Below, piece after piece: positions 1 to 8,254 of a stretch of DNA of 64,000 bases. A program made the translations under genes and the position numbers. Within the stretch, counting starts at the first letter, position 1. Every line of letters begins with the position of its first letter. The notes beneath the pieces were generated by a model. It was not told the DNA's origin. It worked only from the letters and a program-made list of their open reading frames with translations, and did no database searches. Source of the DNA: Brevibacillus sp. DP1.3A (GTDB lineage Bacteria > Bacillota > Bacilli > Brevibacillales > Brevibacillaceae); assembly GCF_013284245.2 (NCBI RefSeq), contig NZ_CP085876.1:458501-522500 (forward strand). The letters run 5' to 3'.

Positions 1-384
1 GTTGCCGGTACGAATATCCTGTTGAACGTCTGCTGGCATATCCGCTTGGTTTTGTTGGAAGAGAGGAGTGAGGGTCTTCGGATCAAAAGCATGCTTCATC
101 CAGGCGCCGTAATCCTCGACATCGACCACATCAAAATGGCTGACGAGAATAACGGTGTCTCGTACACCTTCTTTTTTAACCAGAGCAGTGACAAAATGGC
201 GCCCGTCCCCGGTCGGATTCGCACGCACATGATCGGGATTGGCTTGATAATAAGGCAGGGTGCGCAGCTGATCGACGACGTAGCCAGGCAAGTCCTTCTC
301 GGCAGATGATCCTGTAATGCTTGGGATGCTTACCAAATTGCACAAGAGATCAACGAGTTGCTCTTTTGATTGCCATTTTTGCAT
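1..384 (-). CDS. rocB: RocB-like M20-family peptidase, arginine utilisation (partial)
   Basis: The gene runs off the left edge; only the first 128 codons are present. The start ATG at 384 is preceded by a GGAGG-type site. The N-terminus resembles RocB, an M20-family metallopeptidase-like protein of arginine catabolism, and shows an early metal-binding motif SHFDVVD (His83, Asp85). The biochemical reaction of RocB is not well established even in Bacillus. It lies 58 bp downstream of, and in the same direction as, an IclR regulator, and near a dimethylarginine hydrolase and an amino-acid permease, which supports a role in arginine or arginine-derivative use. A perfect inverted repeat in its leader (398-417) may be an operator. 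The C-terminal part cannot be judged. Confidence 0.8.
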   Translation of the reverse strand, partial: MQKWQSKEQLVDLLCNLVSIPSITGSSAEKDLPGYVVDQLRTLPYYQANPDHVRANPTGDGRHFVTALVKKEGVRDTVILVSHFDVVDVEDYGAWMKHAFDPKTLTPLFQQNQADMPADVQQDIRTGN

Positions 385-397
385 AAAAAACGCCTCC

Positions 398-417
398 GTT
401 TTCCGTATAGTGAAAAC
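398..417. promoter_or_regulatory. Inverted repeat upstream of rocB, candidate IclR operator
   Basis: Perfect 6-bp arms GTTTTC / GAAAAC separated by 8 bp, just upstream of the rocB ribosome binding site. Its centre (TTTCCGTATAGTGAAAA) agrees at 12 of 17 positions with the stronger palindrome at 1367-1383, so both could bind the neighbouring IclR protein. This is inference from sequence symmetry. Confidence 0.4.
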
Positions 418-442
418 TGTTTCCGGTTAGTGGGCAAAAAAA

Positions 443-1183
443 TTAAGGTAAGGCACCGATCTTGTGGGAAATTTCTTTGGCACTTTGTTGGGTTTGTTCA
501 ATGAGTGAGGACAAGAGTTGCTCGTTGATCCGATAGCTCGGAACGCCGATACTCAAAGCGCCCACGACCTTTTGGTTGACGCCGAAGATAGGAGCGGCAA
601 TGGATGCGGTGCCCTCGGTTTTCTCACCGTAGCTGACTGCATAGCCGCTTTGTCTGATTTCTGGCAGCCGTTCTAACAGCTCACGGCGTTTTTCTGCATC
701 CGGGATTAAATCGGTCACGATTTGCTCTGCTTCGGTCGGATTCATGCTGGCGAGAATCGTTTTATTTGCCGCACCGATATGTAGCGGAATACGCTCGCCC
801 AGATTATCCATGCTTCTGACAGACATGGGACCTTCCACTCGTTCGAGTACGATGGCATGAGAGCCCTGTGGAATGTTCAGATAGACAGTTTCTCTTACAT
901 CTGCTGCCAATCGCTCCATGACAGTTCGGGCGACAGCGCGCATATCCATCTTGTCCAGGATGCGCAGCCCGATTTCCATCCACGTATAGCCGACCTTGTA
1001 CTGCTTGTTCTCAGGAACCTGGAGGATGAGTCCATGCTTGATGAGGCTGCTTATTAAACGGTGTACCGTACTCAGTGGTAGGTTCGTTTGTTCAGCAATT
1101 TCCGAGATGGACCAATGCTGCTTGTTTGGATCTGATACCAGGACGGAGATGATGCTCATTGCCCGGTCAATCGATTGTACCAA
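443..1183 (-). CDS. IclR-family transcriptional regulator
   Basis: A 246-residue protein of usual IclR length. It has an N-terminal winged helix-turn-helix (about residues 22-60, with ISEIAEQTNLPLSTVHRL) and a C-terminal effector-binding domain (from about residue 75, with the RIPLHIGAANK and GVNQKVVGALS stretches typical of the family). I chose the TTG at 1183 because an AGGAGG lies 9 bases ahead and no better start fits. It is divergent from the hydrolase/permease genes and upstream of rocB. It probably controls both units through the inverted repeats at 1367-1383 and 398-417. The inducer is unknown; arginine or a methylarginine is a reasonable guess from context. Confidence 0.88.
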   Translation of the reverse strand: MVQSIDRAMSIISVLVSDPNKQHWSISEIAEQTNLPLSTVHRLISSLIKHGLILQVPENKQYKVGYTWMEIGLRILDKMDMRAVARTVMERLAADVRETVYLNIPQGSHAIVLERVEGPMSVRSMDNLGERIPLHIGAANKTILASMNPTEAEQIVTDLIPDAEKRRELLERLPEIRQSGYAVSYGEKTEGTASIAAPIFGVNQKVVGALSIGVPSYRINEQLLSSLIEQTQQSAKEISHKIGALP

Positions 1184-1308
1184 CGTGGGTTACCTCCTGG
1201 CTTTGTTGCATAGTGACTGCTCGTTGAATGTCACGCCAGCTTAATATGACCTCAATCTATCAGAATTTTTCAGCCGAATCAATATAATTCAGACTAGATA
1301 AAAATTCG

Positions 1309-1338
1309 TTGACAAAAAATTTGAAACTATTTTACATT
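1309..1338 (+). promoter_or_regulatory. Promoter for the dimethylarginine hydrolase gene
   Basis: A perfect -35 TTGACA (1309-1314) is followed after 18 bp by TACATT (1333-1338) as the -10. It lies about 200 bp ahead of the coding start, so the mRNA has a long leader that contains the candidate IclR operator. Confidence 0.5.
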
Positions 1339-1366
1339 AAGAGTGTAATTTTGTATTGCAGAAGTG

Positions 1367-1383
1367 ATTCCACAATGCGGAAT
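1367..1383. promoter_or_regulatory. Candidate IclR operator (17-bp palindrome)
   Basis: ATTCC-ACAATGC-GGAAT. Beyond the 5-bp arms, the CA/TG pair in the core is also symmetric, giving ATTCCrCAwTGyGGAAT. It lies downstream of the 1309 promoter, a position suited to repression. IclR proteins commonly bind palindromes of about this length; assignment to the adjacent regulator is inference. Confidence 0.5.
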
Positions 1384-1535
1384 ATTTCTGAGTGATTGCT
1401 CAGAGGAAAATGAATGCAACATGGTGGCGATGAACAAGCAAAAGCAGCAGATGAGGAAGCGTTTACATGCTCGTTTCTCCGTCGCCCACTGTTAGACAAA
1501 AGCAAGATTCGAAAACAGAAGGGAGATCTATCATC

Positions 1536-2300
1536 ATGAAATTTTCACGTGCGATTGTAAGAAAACCGGGAAAGAGTTATGTAAATGGTTTGACGACTTC
1601 TGATTTGGGTTCACCTGATTTTGAACTTGCTCTCAAACAGCATGCCGCTTATGTAGAAGCGCTGAAACAGACAGGTCTGGATGTAACCGTTCTGGAAGCG
1701 GACGAGCGTTTCCCGGATTCTACGTTTGTGGAAGATACAGCTGTCCTCACGGAAAAGTGCGCCGTCATCACCAATCCTGGTGCAGAAAGCCGCAATGGTG
1801 AAATTGAGGATATGAAATTGGTGCTTCCTCGTTTTTATGACACGATTGAATATATTCAGGCCCCTGGCTTCCTCGATGGTGGAGACGTGATGCAGGTAGA
1901 TAACCATTTCTATGTCGGTCTGTCGACACGCACCAATGAAGAAGGAGCCATCCAGTTCCGCGAGATTCTCTCCAAATACGGGTATGAAGTCACCATTGTT
2001 CCGTTGAAAGAGTTTTTCCACCTGAAAACAGGAATCGCCTACCTTGGCAATGACTTGCTGGTTCTGGCTGGGGAATTCATCGATTCTGAAGTATTTAGCC
2101 AATACAAGCATCTGATCGTGGAAAAAGAAGTCGAGTATTCTGCGAACTGCATCCATATCAACGACTACGTCATTATTCCAAAAGGCTTTGATAGCACGAA
2201 AAAGCAAATCACTGACGCTGGCTACAATGTGATTGAGCTGGATATGTCTGAATTCCGCAAACAAGACGGAGGATTGAGCTGCCTGTCCCTGCGTTTCTAG
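1536..2300 (+). CDS. Dimethylarginine dimethylaminohydrolase-like amidinotransferase-fold enzyme
   Basis: A 254-residue protein, the usual length for DDAH. This family hydrolyses the guanidinium group of methylated arginines to citrulline plus an amine. Visible catalytic residues are His162 (in FFHLKTG) and Cys249 (in GGLSCLSLRF), with an acidic FLDGGDV segment around residues 112-118. An in-frame GTG/ATG-type extension upstream exists, but ATG 1536 has the ribosome binding site (AGGGAGA, 8-12 bases ahead) and fits the family N-terminus. It is followed by an amino-acid permease (73-bp gap) and is divergent from IclR and rocB. Plausible role: breaking down imported methylarginine or arginine so that Roc enzymes can use the products. 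A broader arginine-analogue specificity cannot be excluded. Confidence 0.85.
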   Translation: MKFSRAIVRKPGKSYVNGLTTSDLGSPDFELALKQHAAYVEALKQTGLDVTVLEADERFPDSTFVEDTAVLTEKCAVITNPGAESRNGEIEDMKLVLPRFYDTIEYIQAPGFLDGGDVMQVDNHFYVGLSTRTNEEGAIQFREILSKYGYEVTIVPLKEFFHLKTGIAYLGNDLLVLAGEFIDSEVFSQYKHLIVEKEVEYSANCIHINDYVIIPKGFDSTKKQITDAGYNVIELDMSEFRKQDGGLSCLSLRF

Positions 2301-2372
2301 TGCAGGCAGTTCTCTCTTCTTTTATAGACCTCTGATATACCTCTTAAAAAGCTGGTGAAAGAGAGGAATCAT

Positions 2373-3782
2373 ATGAACACTGGGAATGAAAGAGATACAC
2401 AGCTAGAACGCTCCATGAAAAGTCGCCACCTGTTTATGCTGTCGTTAGGTGGTGTGATCGGGACAGGGCTCTTCCTCAACGCTGGCTTCACGATCAATCA
2501 GGCTGGACCAGGCGGAGCGCTTGTCGCCTATATCATCGGCGGGATTTTGCTGTATCTGGTCATGACGTGCCTAGGTGAGCTTTCTGTAAAGATGCCAGTA
2601 ACAGGCTCTTTCCAAGCCTACGCCAGCAAGTATATTGGTCCGGCGAGCGGGTTTACACTGGGATGGATGTATTGGCTAGGGTCAGCTACAACGGCAGGGG
2701 TAGAGTTTACTGCCGCGGGCATGGTCATGCAACGGTGGTTCCCGGATACACCGATCTGGATTTGGTGCGCGCTCTTTATCGTTTTGCTCTTTACCTTCAA
2801 TGCGCTGACGACAAAAGGTTTTGCAGAAACCGAGTACTGGTTTGCCGGAATTAAAGTATTAGCCGTTCTTATTTTTATTATTGTCGGACTAGGGGCTATA
2901 TTCGGTATTGTCAGTATGGAAGGAAGGCCCGCCCCGTTTCTCTCCAACTTCTCGGCAGATGGGGGACTATTCCCGTTTGGCATTGCGATCGTCTTTGTGA
3001 CGATGATGAACGTTGTATTCTCTTATCAAGGCTCTGAACTGATCGGAATTGCAGCCGGGGAAGCAGAAAACCCGCAAAAGACCATTCCGCGGGCGATTCG
3101 CAACGTTGTGTTTCGTATTCTCGTGTTCTATGTGGCGTCGGTCACGATCTTGTCCGCCCTCTTTCCCTCAAGTGAGCTGGGACTCTTGGAAAGTCCGTTT
3201 GTGACGGTATTTGATGCAGTGGGGATTCCATTTGCAGCGGATATCATGAACTTCGTCATCTTGACGGCTCTGTTGTCTGTCGGCAACTCATGCTTGTACG
3301 CAGCCACTCGCTTGTTGTGGTCCCTTTCCCATAGCAATATGGCTCATCCTGCTTTTGGAAAATTGACCAAGCGTAAAGTGCCCTTGAACGCGCTCTTGGC
3401 GACGCTGGCGTTCTCGCTTCTATCTCTGTTAACCAGCGTGGTTGCAGCGGATACGGTATACGTGCTGCTCATGGCTGTATCCGGTATTGCGGTTACCTTC
3501 ACGTGGATGGGGATTGCTCTCTCTCAATTCAATTTCCGCCGTCAATACTTGCGTGAGGGTGGAAAAATAGAAGATTTACAGTTCGTAGCACCGTTTTACC
3601 CGGTGATGCCGCTCCTGTGTCTGGCTCTTTGCACATTCATTCTTATCTTTCCGGCGTTTGACCCGACACAGCGAATTGGACTCTTCTATGGAATTGGTGC
3701 ACTCGTGCTGTTCTATACCTTCTATTATGTGCGCTATGGACGCAAAAAGGCGCATAAACCGAATCTCCCAACGCAAGGCTAA
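2373..3782 (+). CDS. APC-superfamily amino-acid permease (RocE/RocC type)
   Basis: A 469-residue membrane protein with about 12 hydrophobic segments. It begins with the typical amino-acid permease signature RHLFMLSLGGVIGTGLFLNAG (residues about 19-39) and has the SELIGIAAGEAENPQKTIPRAI loop of AAP-type permeases. Start ATG 2373 has a GAGAGG site 6 bases ahead; a GTG at 2355 overlaps that site and is less likely. It sits directly downstream of the dimethylarginine hydrolase gene, and probably imports its substrate (arginine, a methylarginine or another cationic amino acid). Substrate specificity cannot be read from sequence. Confidence 0.87.
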   Translation: MNTGNERDTQLERSMKSRHLFMLSLGGVIGTGLFLNAGFTINQAGPGGALVAYIIGGILLYLVMTCLGELSVKMPVTGSFQAYASKYIGPASGFTLGWMYWLGSATTAGVEFTAAGMVMQRWFPDTPIWIWCALFIVLLFTFNALTTKGFAETEYWFAGIKVLAVLIFIIVGLGAIFGIVSMEGRPAPFLSNFSADGGLFPFGIAIVFVTMMNVVFSYQGSELIGIAAGEAENPQKTIPRAIRNVVFRILVFYVASVTILSALFPSSELGLLESPFVTVFDAVGIPFAADIMNFVILTALLSVGNSCLYAATRLLWSLSHSNMAHPAFGKLTKRKVPLNALLATLAFSLLSLLTSVVAADTVYVLLMAVSGIAVTFTWMGIALSQFNFRRQYLREGGKIEDLQFVAPFYPVMPLLCLALCTFILIFPAFDPTQRIGLFYGIGALVLFYTFYYVRYGRKKAHKPNLPTQG

Positions 3783-3800
3783 GCCTTCCTGCTCAATAGA

Positions 3801-3836
3801 AATGCCCCTGCCATGATGATATGGTAGGGGCATTTT
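3801..3836. terminator. Bidirectional intrinsic terminator
   Basis: Stem AATGCCCCTGCCAT / ATGGTAGGGGCATT with a short loop and runs of T (plus strand) and A-side T (minus strand). It sits between the convergent permease and oxidase genes and can serve both. Confidence 0.85.
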
Positions 3837-3855
3837 TGTGGCGTAAGGATGGTCT

Positions 3856-5172
3856 TCAGGAGATGCCGAACAGCTCGGCTAAATACGGGTTCACGAACAA
3901 GCCGTCAGGGTCGAGCTCAGAGCGAATGGCGAGGAAATCGGGCAGGCGCGGATAAACCTGATGAAGCTGCTCGGCGGTCATGCTGTGCATTTTCCCCCAG
4001 TGTGGACGTCCGCCATATCGAGCGAAAATCTCCTCCATCCGGGCAAAATACGCTTCGTAAGGCATGCCCTTGTACATGTGGACGGCAATGAAGGCACTAT
4101 CCCTTTCGTAAGCAGGACTGAGCCAGATGTCGTCCTTTTTGACGTACCGGCATTCCAGCGGAAAATGAACAGCAAAGCGTTCCTGCTCAATCGCCTGACA
4201 CAGCTCCCGTATGGCATCGCCCATATGCTCAGCGGGTATGCAGTATTCCATTTCGTAAAAACGCACAAGGCGAGGGGTGGCAAAAAGCTGATGGCTGTAG
4301 CCGCTCTCATGGACAGAGGGAACGCTTTGGGCGGACAGCTTGCTGACGCTTTTGGTGAGAGAAGGGCGCAATCGGCAGCTCTCGGACAAGAGCCAAAACA
4401 GCCCATTTTCTACGACCATTTTTTTCAAATAGCTCCATCGTTGATTGCCGCTAGGGGGATCGCTGGTCTCGTCCATGAATTTCACCTGAACGGTGTCCGA
4501 ATACGGGAAGATAAAGAATTCGAAATGCCGATGCTCGGTTTTAAACGTCTCCAGAGAGGACAGGCACTCATCGAGGGGCATGCGACGGCTTTGGTAGCGC
4601 AGGCGATAGGCTGGGAGGACACGCAGCTTGACGCGTACGATGATGCCCAAGAGACCGAGAGAGACTTGCATGGCTTTGAACAGCTCCGGCCGAGATGGCT
4701 CGGATACTTCTAAAACCTCCCCGGCTGCGGTCACGACTGTCAGCCCGACGACTTGCGTGGAGATGCTACCAAAATGAATGCCTGTGCCATGTGTTCCGGT
4801 GCTGACGGCCCCTGCAATGGACTGGGCGTTAATGTCTCCGAGGTTTTCTTGGGAGTAGCCCGCTTGATGCAGGAGGTATCCGAGTGTCTTGAGCTTGGTG
4901 CCTGCCCAGACTTCAACGGTATCAGAGGCAGGGTCTACACTGACGATTCCTTGGAGATGATCCAAGGATAGCAAGCAGTCTTCTGTCTGGACGAGCCGAG
5001 TGAAGGAATGACCGGAGCCGACGACTCGAATCCGTGTACCTGCCTTCTTGCAAGCAAGGACAAGCTGCACGACTTCATCCACGGACCCTGGCATCGCGAC
5101 TTGCTTTGGCTGGCTTTGTACATTTCCTGTCCAATTGGTCCAGTGATTCGCGTGCTTCTTTACAGTGAGCAT
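3856..5172 (-). CDS. FAD-linked sugar-lactone oxidase (D-arabinono-1,4-lactone oxidase family)
   Basis: A 438-residue flavoprotein. The N-terminal FAD-binding type-4 domain (about residues 15-185) has the RVVGSGHSFT motif around the flavin. The C-terminal ALO-type domain ends with the family hallmark HWGK at about 391-394. Family members oxidise aldono- or gulonolactones or alditols with oxygen. ATG 5172 is chosen because GGGGGGATGG precedes it; upstream in-frame codons lie inside the previous gene. It overlaps the end of the preceding PLP-enzyme gene by 13 bp, so the two are co-transcribed and probably translationally coupled. The pairing of an oxidase with a PLP fold-III enzyme suggests a joint pathway, but the true substrate is unknown. 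Confidence 0.82.
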   Translation of the reverse strand: MLTVKKHANHWTNWTGNVQSQPKQVAMPGSVDEVVQLVLACKKAGTRIRVVGSGHSFTRLVQTEDCLLSLDHLQGIVSVDPASDTVEVWAGTKLKTLGYLLHQAGYSQENLGDINAQSIAGAVSTGTHGTGIHFGSISTQVVGLTVVTAAGEVLEVSEPSRPELFKAMQVSLGLLGIIVRVKLRVLPAYRLRYQSRRMPLDECLSSLETFKTEHRHFEFFIFPYSDTVQVKFMDETSDPPSGNQRWSYLKKMVVENGLFWLLSESCRLRPSLTKSVSKLSAQSVPSVHESGYSHQLFATPRLVRFYEMEYCIPAEHMGDAIRELCQAIEQERFAVHFPLECRYVKKDDIWLSPAYERDSAFIAVHMYKGMPYEAYFARMEEIFARYGGRPHWGKMHSMTAEQLHQVYPRLPDFLAIRSELDPDGLFVNPYLAELFGIS

Positions 5173-6347
5173 AATCCATCCCCCCGATAGGTGGTCACTT
5201 CCTCGATGATTTTCCCGCCAGAGATGCAATACAGCCGGGTAAAACGTTCGCAGAGCTCTCCTGCTTTGGCATGGCGAAAAAAGATCGGGTCTCCCAGCTC
5301 CAGCGTTTCCATGCCTTGGTAGTGAATCGGTGTCTGTACTTCACCTGCTCCTTCGTTGGGGAACAGCTTTGCTCCCGCTGGCAAGTATGGCTTGGGGAGT
5401 CTGTCACGTCCAGCAGAGCCAGAGGCGATGTAGCCTCCGCCGGCACATGTGTAGATATGCTCTGTGGGCTTGCGGATAATCTCCAGAGCAAATCCGGCAG
5501 CAGGATGAAACCGGAAATCTTGAAAGTAGTCAAAGAGCCCAGGCGAAAAAAATCCGGAGCCTGCTGTAACCTCTGTAACGGCGTCTTCTTTCCCGGTCAA
5601 GTGCAAGCTGCCCGTTCCTCCACCGTTTACGAAGCGGGGAGAAATACCTAGCTCGTGAATGGCATGCACCAGTGTGGCACGACGAGCAGCCACTTCTTTC
5701 ACGGAATATTGCTTGAGGAGACGAATGACGCTGTTTTTCAGGAATTGACGAGGGTATCGATCACCCACGCCAGCAATTTGAGCTTCGTACCCCATGACGC
5801 CATCTAGGTAGAGATGATCGGAGGAAGTAACGCGCTTGGCAAGGGAGAGGGACGCCTCGAGAGAGCGAAGTGGTGAGCGCCAGACGCCGAAATGCAGTCC
5901 CAACACATCAGACGACATGTCGATATCGAGACAGACAGGCAGTCTGGTTCCTGTTTCCCGGGCGATTTGTTCGAGCTGTTCGACATGAGGGAGAGAGTCG
6001 ATCATCAAAGTAATGGAGCGTCCATTCTTAATCTCAGAGGCGAGTGCCAAAAGCCAGCTTTTTTCCCAGAGAGGATAGCCGAGTAGCAGGTCATCGAAGC
6101 CTGCCTCGCACAGGTGAAGCACCTCAGGAGCGGAATAGCACATGAGACCACGAAAGCAATCGTCCAACTGCAATACATGTTTGAGAATGGCAACGCTTCG
6201 AATCGACTTGCTCGCGATTCGAACGGGTTTTCCATTGCTTTGCAAACTAATTTGCTCCGCATTTTCCTCCAGCAGATCTAGGTCGACGAAAGCGAACGGC
6301 TTGGGAACACCGGCAAAGGCAGACTGATAATAGCGATAATCCCGCAT
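5160..6347 (-). CDS. PLP fold-type III amino-acid deaminase/aldolase (D-threonine aldolase/alanine racemase-like)
   Basis: A 395-residue protein starting with an alanine-racemase-like barrel. The presumed PLP lysine is Lys47 in RIASKSIRS. A C-terminal D-serine dehydratase/D-threonine aldolase-like domain carries a GGGYIASGSAGRD segment and a likely metal-binding region near the end (ELGDPIFFRHAKAGE). Such enzymes act on D-amino or beta-hydroxy-amino acids. ATG 6347 is the first start. The last 13 bp overlap the lactone oxidase gene, indicating an operon. No regulator is adjacent. The precise substrate is unassigned. Confidence 0.72.
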   Translation of the reverse strand: MRDYRYYQSAFAGVPKPFAFVDLDLLEENAEQISLQSNGKPVRIASKSIRSVAILKHVLQLDDCFRGLMCYSAPEVLHLCEAGFDDLLLGYPLWEKSWLLALASEIKNGRSITLMIDSLPHVEQLEQIARETGTRLPVCLDIDMSSDVLGLHFGVWRSPLRSLEASLSLAKRVTSSDHLYLDGVMGYEAQIAGVGDRYPRQFLKNSVIRLLKQYSVKEVAARRATLVHAIHELGISPRFVNGGGTGSLHLTGKEDAVTEVTAGSGFFSPGLFDYFQDFRFHPAAGFALEIIRKPTEHIYTCAGGGYIASGSAGRDRLPKPYLPAGAKLFPNEGAGEVQTPIHYQGMETLELGDPIFFRHAKAGELCERFTRLYCISGGKIIEEVTTYRGDGLCSL

Positions 6348-6475
6348 GTACAGGCCTCATCCTTTTTTGAATTCGAATTTGAATGAAAGAAAGAACTGTA
6401 AATATTTCATAAAATTCTATCTATTCTATTCGTTTGTGTTTGATTCCTTCCTGACAAAAGAGAGGCATGAACAGA

Positions 6476-6528
6476 AATAACGAATGTTCGTTTTTAAATG
6501 TTCGGATTTTGTTGTATTTACGAATTGT
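6476..6528. promoter_or_regulatory. Cluster of PurR-like boxes
   Basis: Compared with the Bacillus PurBox AWWWCCGAACWWT: the minus-strand site at 6497-6509 matches all 13 positions, the one at 6483-6495 matches 12, and plus-strand sites at 6476-6488 and 6516-6528 match 10 each. They lie about 60-110 bp upstream of the -35 of the FAD dehydrogenase promoter. Matches were counted by hand and binding is inferred. Orientation and spacing are not the simple convergent pair seen at 12404-12447. Confidence 0.45.
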
Positions 6529-6585
6529 AAAGGCATGTTTACGATAAAAATAACTTTAAAAGACGAATAAATAGGTTGTTTTTGG

Positions 6586-6614
6586 TTGACTTGATTCACC
6601 TTATAAGCTACGAT
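6586..6614 (+). promoter_or_regulatory. Promoter of the riboswitch-controlled FAD dehydrogenase gene
   Basis: TTGACT (6586-6591), 17-bp spacer, TACGAT (6609-6614). Transcription would start near 6621, about 45 bases ahead of the riboswitch aptamer. Confidence 0.6.
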
Positions 6615-6665
6615 ACATATTGTTGTGAAGAACAACGCAGGTTTGACGAATGAAATAGTGATTTG

Positions 6666-6734
6666 TATTCGTATATCCTCAGAAATATGGTTTGAGGGTC
6701 TCTACAGGGAACCGTAAATTCCCGGCTACGAATA
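6666..6734 (+). ncRNA. Purine riboswitch, guanine type
   Basis: P1 pairs TATTCGTA (6666-6673) with TACGAATA (6727-6734). Between them are the class hallmarks: the L2 sequence ATATGG, the J2/3 core GTCTCTAC, the L3 sequence CCGTAAA and a P3 stem GGGAA/TTCCC. The specificity base in J3/1 is C (position 6726, in GGCTACG), which in this family selects guanine or hypoxanthine; adenine sensors have U. The 3' strands of P1 and P3 are also used by the downstream terminator, so ligand binding should favour transcription (an ON switch). Confidence 0.88.
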
Positions 6735-6776
6735 GGGCAGGTTTGGTATACCCTATTCGTCGGCCGGGAATTTTTT
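6717..6776 (+). terminator. Riboswitch expression-platform terminator
   Basis: A two-part 20-bp stem: AATTCCCGGC (6717-6726) with GCCGGGAATT (6763-6772), and inside it ACGAATAGGG (6728-6737) with CCCTATTCGT (6751-6760), followed by TTTTTT. It competes directly with P3 and P1 of the aptamer. Confidence 0.85.
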
Positions 6777-6800
6777 GCATTTTTTCGGGGAGGGAACGAA

Positions 6801-8234
6801 ATGAATAAGTATGATGTGATCGTTGTAGGAGCAGGACCAGCAGGGATTTTTACATGCTACGAGGTAATGCGAAAAGCACCGAATGCCAAGGTGCTGTTGA
6901 TTGATAAAGGGCATGACATCTATAGCAGACGCTGTCCGATCTTGGAGGAAAAGATTAAGCTCTGCCCGCCGCCAGCAGGAAAAAAAGATTTTGCAGGCTG
7001 TTTGCCGGCCTGTTCGATTACCAGTGGTTTTGGTGGAGCAGGCGCCTATAGCGATGGTAAATTTAACATCACCACCGAATTTGGCGGTTGGATGACAGAC
7101 TATCTCAGCCCTTCCACTGTACTTGGGCTGATCAAATACGTAGATGAAATCAATTTGGAGCATGGGGCTACCCAATCGATTACGGACCCGACCACAGAGA
7201 CGATCAAGAGCATCGAGCAGCGCGGGTATGCAGCAGGACTCAAGCTGTTGCGAGCGCAGGTGCGTCACTTGGGAACGGAGCAAAACCTGGAGATTCTCCA
7301 GTCGATCTTCGAGCATTTGAAGAAGCATGTCGACATGATGTTCAAGACAGAGGTCGAGGACATCATTACGGTGAAAGAAGCAGGGGGACATCAGGTAAAA
7401 GGTGTCGTCTTGAAAAACGGCCAAGAGTATGAAGCTGATTACGTGGTAATCGGACCAGGCCGCGATGGCTCCGCATGGTTGACCGATATCCTGAAAAAGC
7501 GCCGCCTGAAAATGTACAACAATCAAGTCGACGTAGGCGTACGTGTGGAGACGTCCGATGTCGTCATGCGCGAAATCAATGAGCACTTGTACGAAGGCAA
7601 ATTCATTTTCAATACATCTGTCGGAACGCGTGTACGGACGTTCTGTAGCAATCCATCCGGTCACGTGGTCGTGGAAAACCACAGTGGAGTCATGGCGGCA
7701 AACGGGCACTCCTACAAAGACCCAGCGCTGGGATCGATGAATACGAACTTTGCGCTCTTGGTATCTCATACGTTTACAGAGCCGTTTGACAAGCCGAATG
7801 AGTACGCGAGAGAAATTTGCAAGCGAGCGAATGATCTGTCAAACGGTGGGGTCATCGTGCAAAAGTACGGCGATATTTTGCGCGGTCGCCGTTCTACAGA
7901 GGCGCGTATTAAGGAAGGCTTCCTGGAGCCTACTCTGAAGGAAGCGGTACCGGGTGACTTGGGACTCGTGTTGCCTTACAATACGATGAAAAGTCTGATC
8001 GAGATGGTGGAAGCTCTGGACAAGGTAACGCCGGGAATCGCTTCCGAGCATACATTGTTTTACGGAGTGGAAGCGAAATTCTACTCGGCACGTCCAAAAC
8101 TGACTGAGGAATTCGAAACAGAAATCAAAGGATTGTTCTGTGGCGGGGATGGTGCCGGAATTACGCGTGGTCTGGCTCAGGCTGGAGCTGCTGGGGTCTG
8201 GATGGCTCGCAATATCGCGAAGCGCATGCAATAA
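6801..8234 (+). CDS. FAD-dependent dehydrogenase of unknown substrate (COG2509 type)
   Basis: A 477-residue flavoprotein. The N-terminal Rossmann FAD motif is GAGPAG (residues 10-15) and the C-terminal FAD closure is CGGDGAGITRGLAQAGAAG. The FGGAGAYSDGKF segment and the cysteine-bearing stretches RRCPILEEKIKLC and GCLPAC are features of the uncharacterised FAD-dependent dehydrogenase group. ATG 6801 follows GGGGAGGGA. It is a single-gene transcript between a riboswitch terminator and a terminator at 8255. A guanine-type riboswitch and PurR-like boxes precede it, so a role in purine oxidation, reduction or salvage is inferred. No substrate can be named. Confidence 0.78.
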   Translation: MNKYDVIVVGAGPAGIFTCYEVMRKAPNAKVLLIDKGHDIYSRRCPILEEKIKLCPPPAGKKDFAGCLPACSITSGFGGAGAYSDGKFNITTEFGGWMTDYLSPSTVLGLIKYVDEINLEHGATQSITDPTTETIKSIEQRGYAAGLKLLRAQVRHLGTEQNLEILQSIFEHLKKHVDMMFKTEVEDIITVKEAGGHQVKGVVLKNGQEYEADYVVIGPGRDGSAWLTDILKKRRLKMYNNQVDVGVRVETSDVVMREINEHLYEGKFIFNTSVGTRVRTFCSNPSGHVVVENHSGVMAANGHSYKDPALGSMNTNFALLVSHTFTEPFDKPNEYAREICKRANDLSNGGVIVQKYGDILRGRRSTEARIKEGFLEPTLKEAVPGDLGLVLPYNTMKSLIEMVEALDKVTPGIASEHTLFYGVEAKFYSARPKLTEEFETEIKGLFCGGDGAGITRGLAQAGAAGVWMARNIAKRMQ

Positions 8235-8254
8235 CGAATACGATCATAACAAAT

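Noticed and set aside
6753..7769. Long open frame (338 codons) on the minus strand opposite the FAD dehydrogenase gene
   Set aside because: It is antisense to a gene with clear FAD motifs and a good ribosome binding site; the encoded protein is His/Cys/Arg-rich without recognisable domains.
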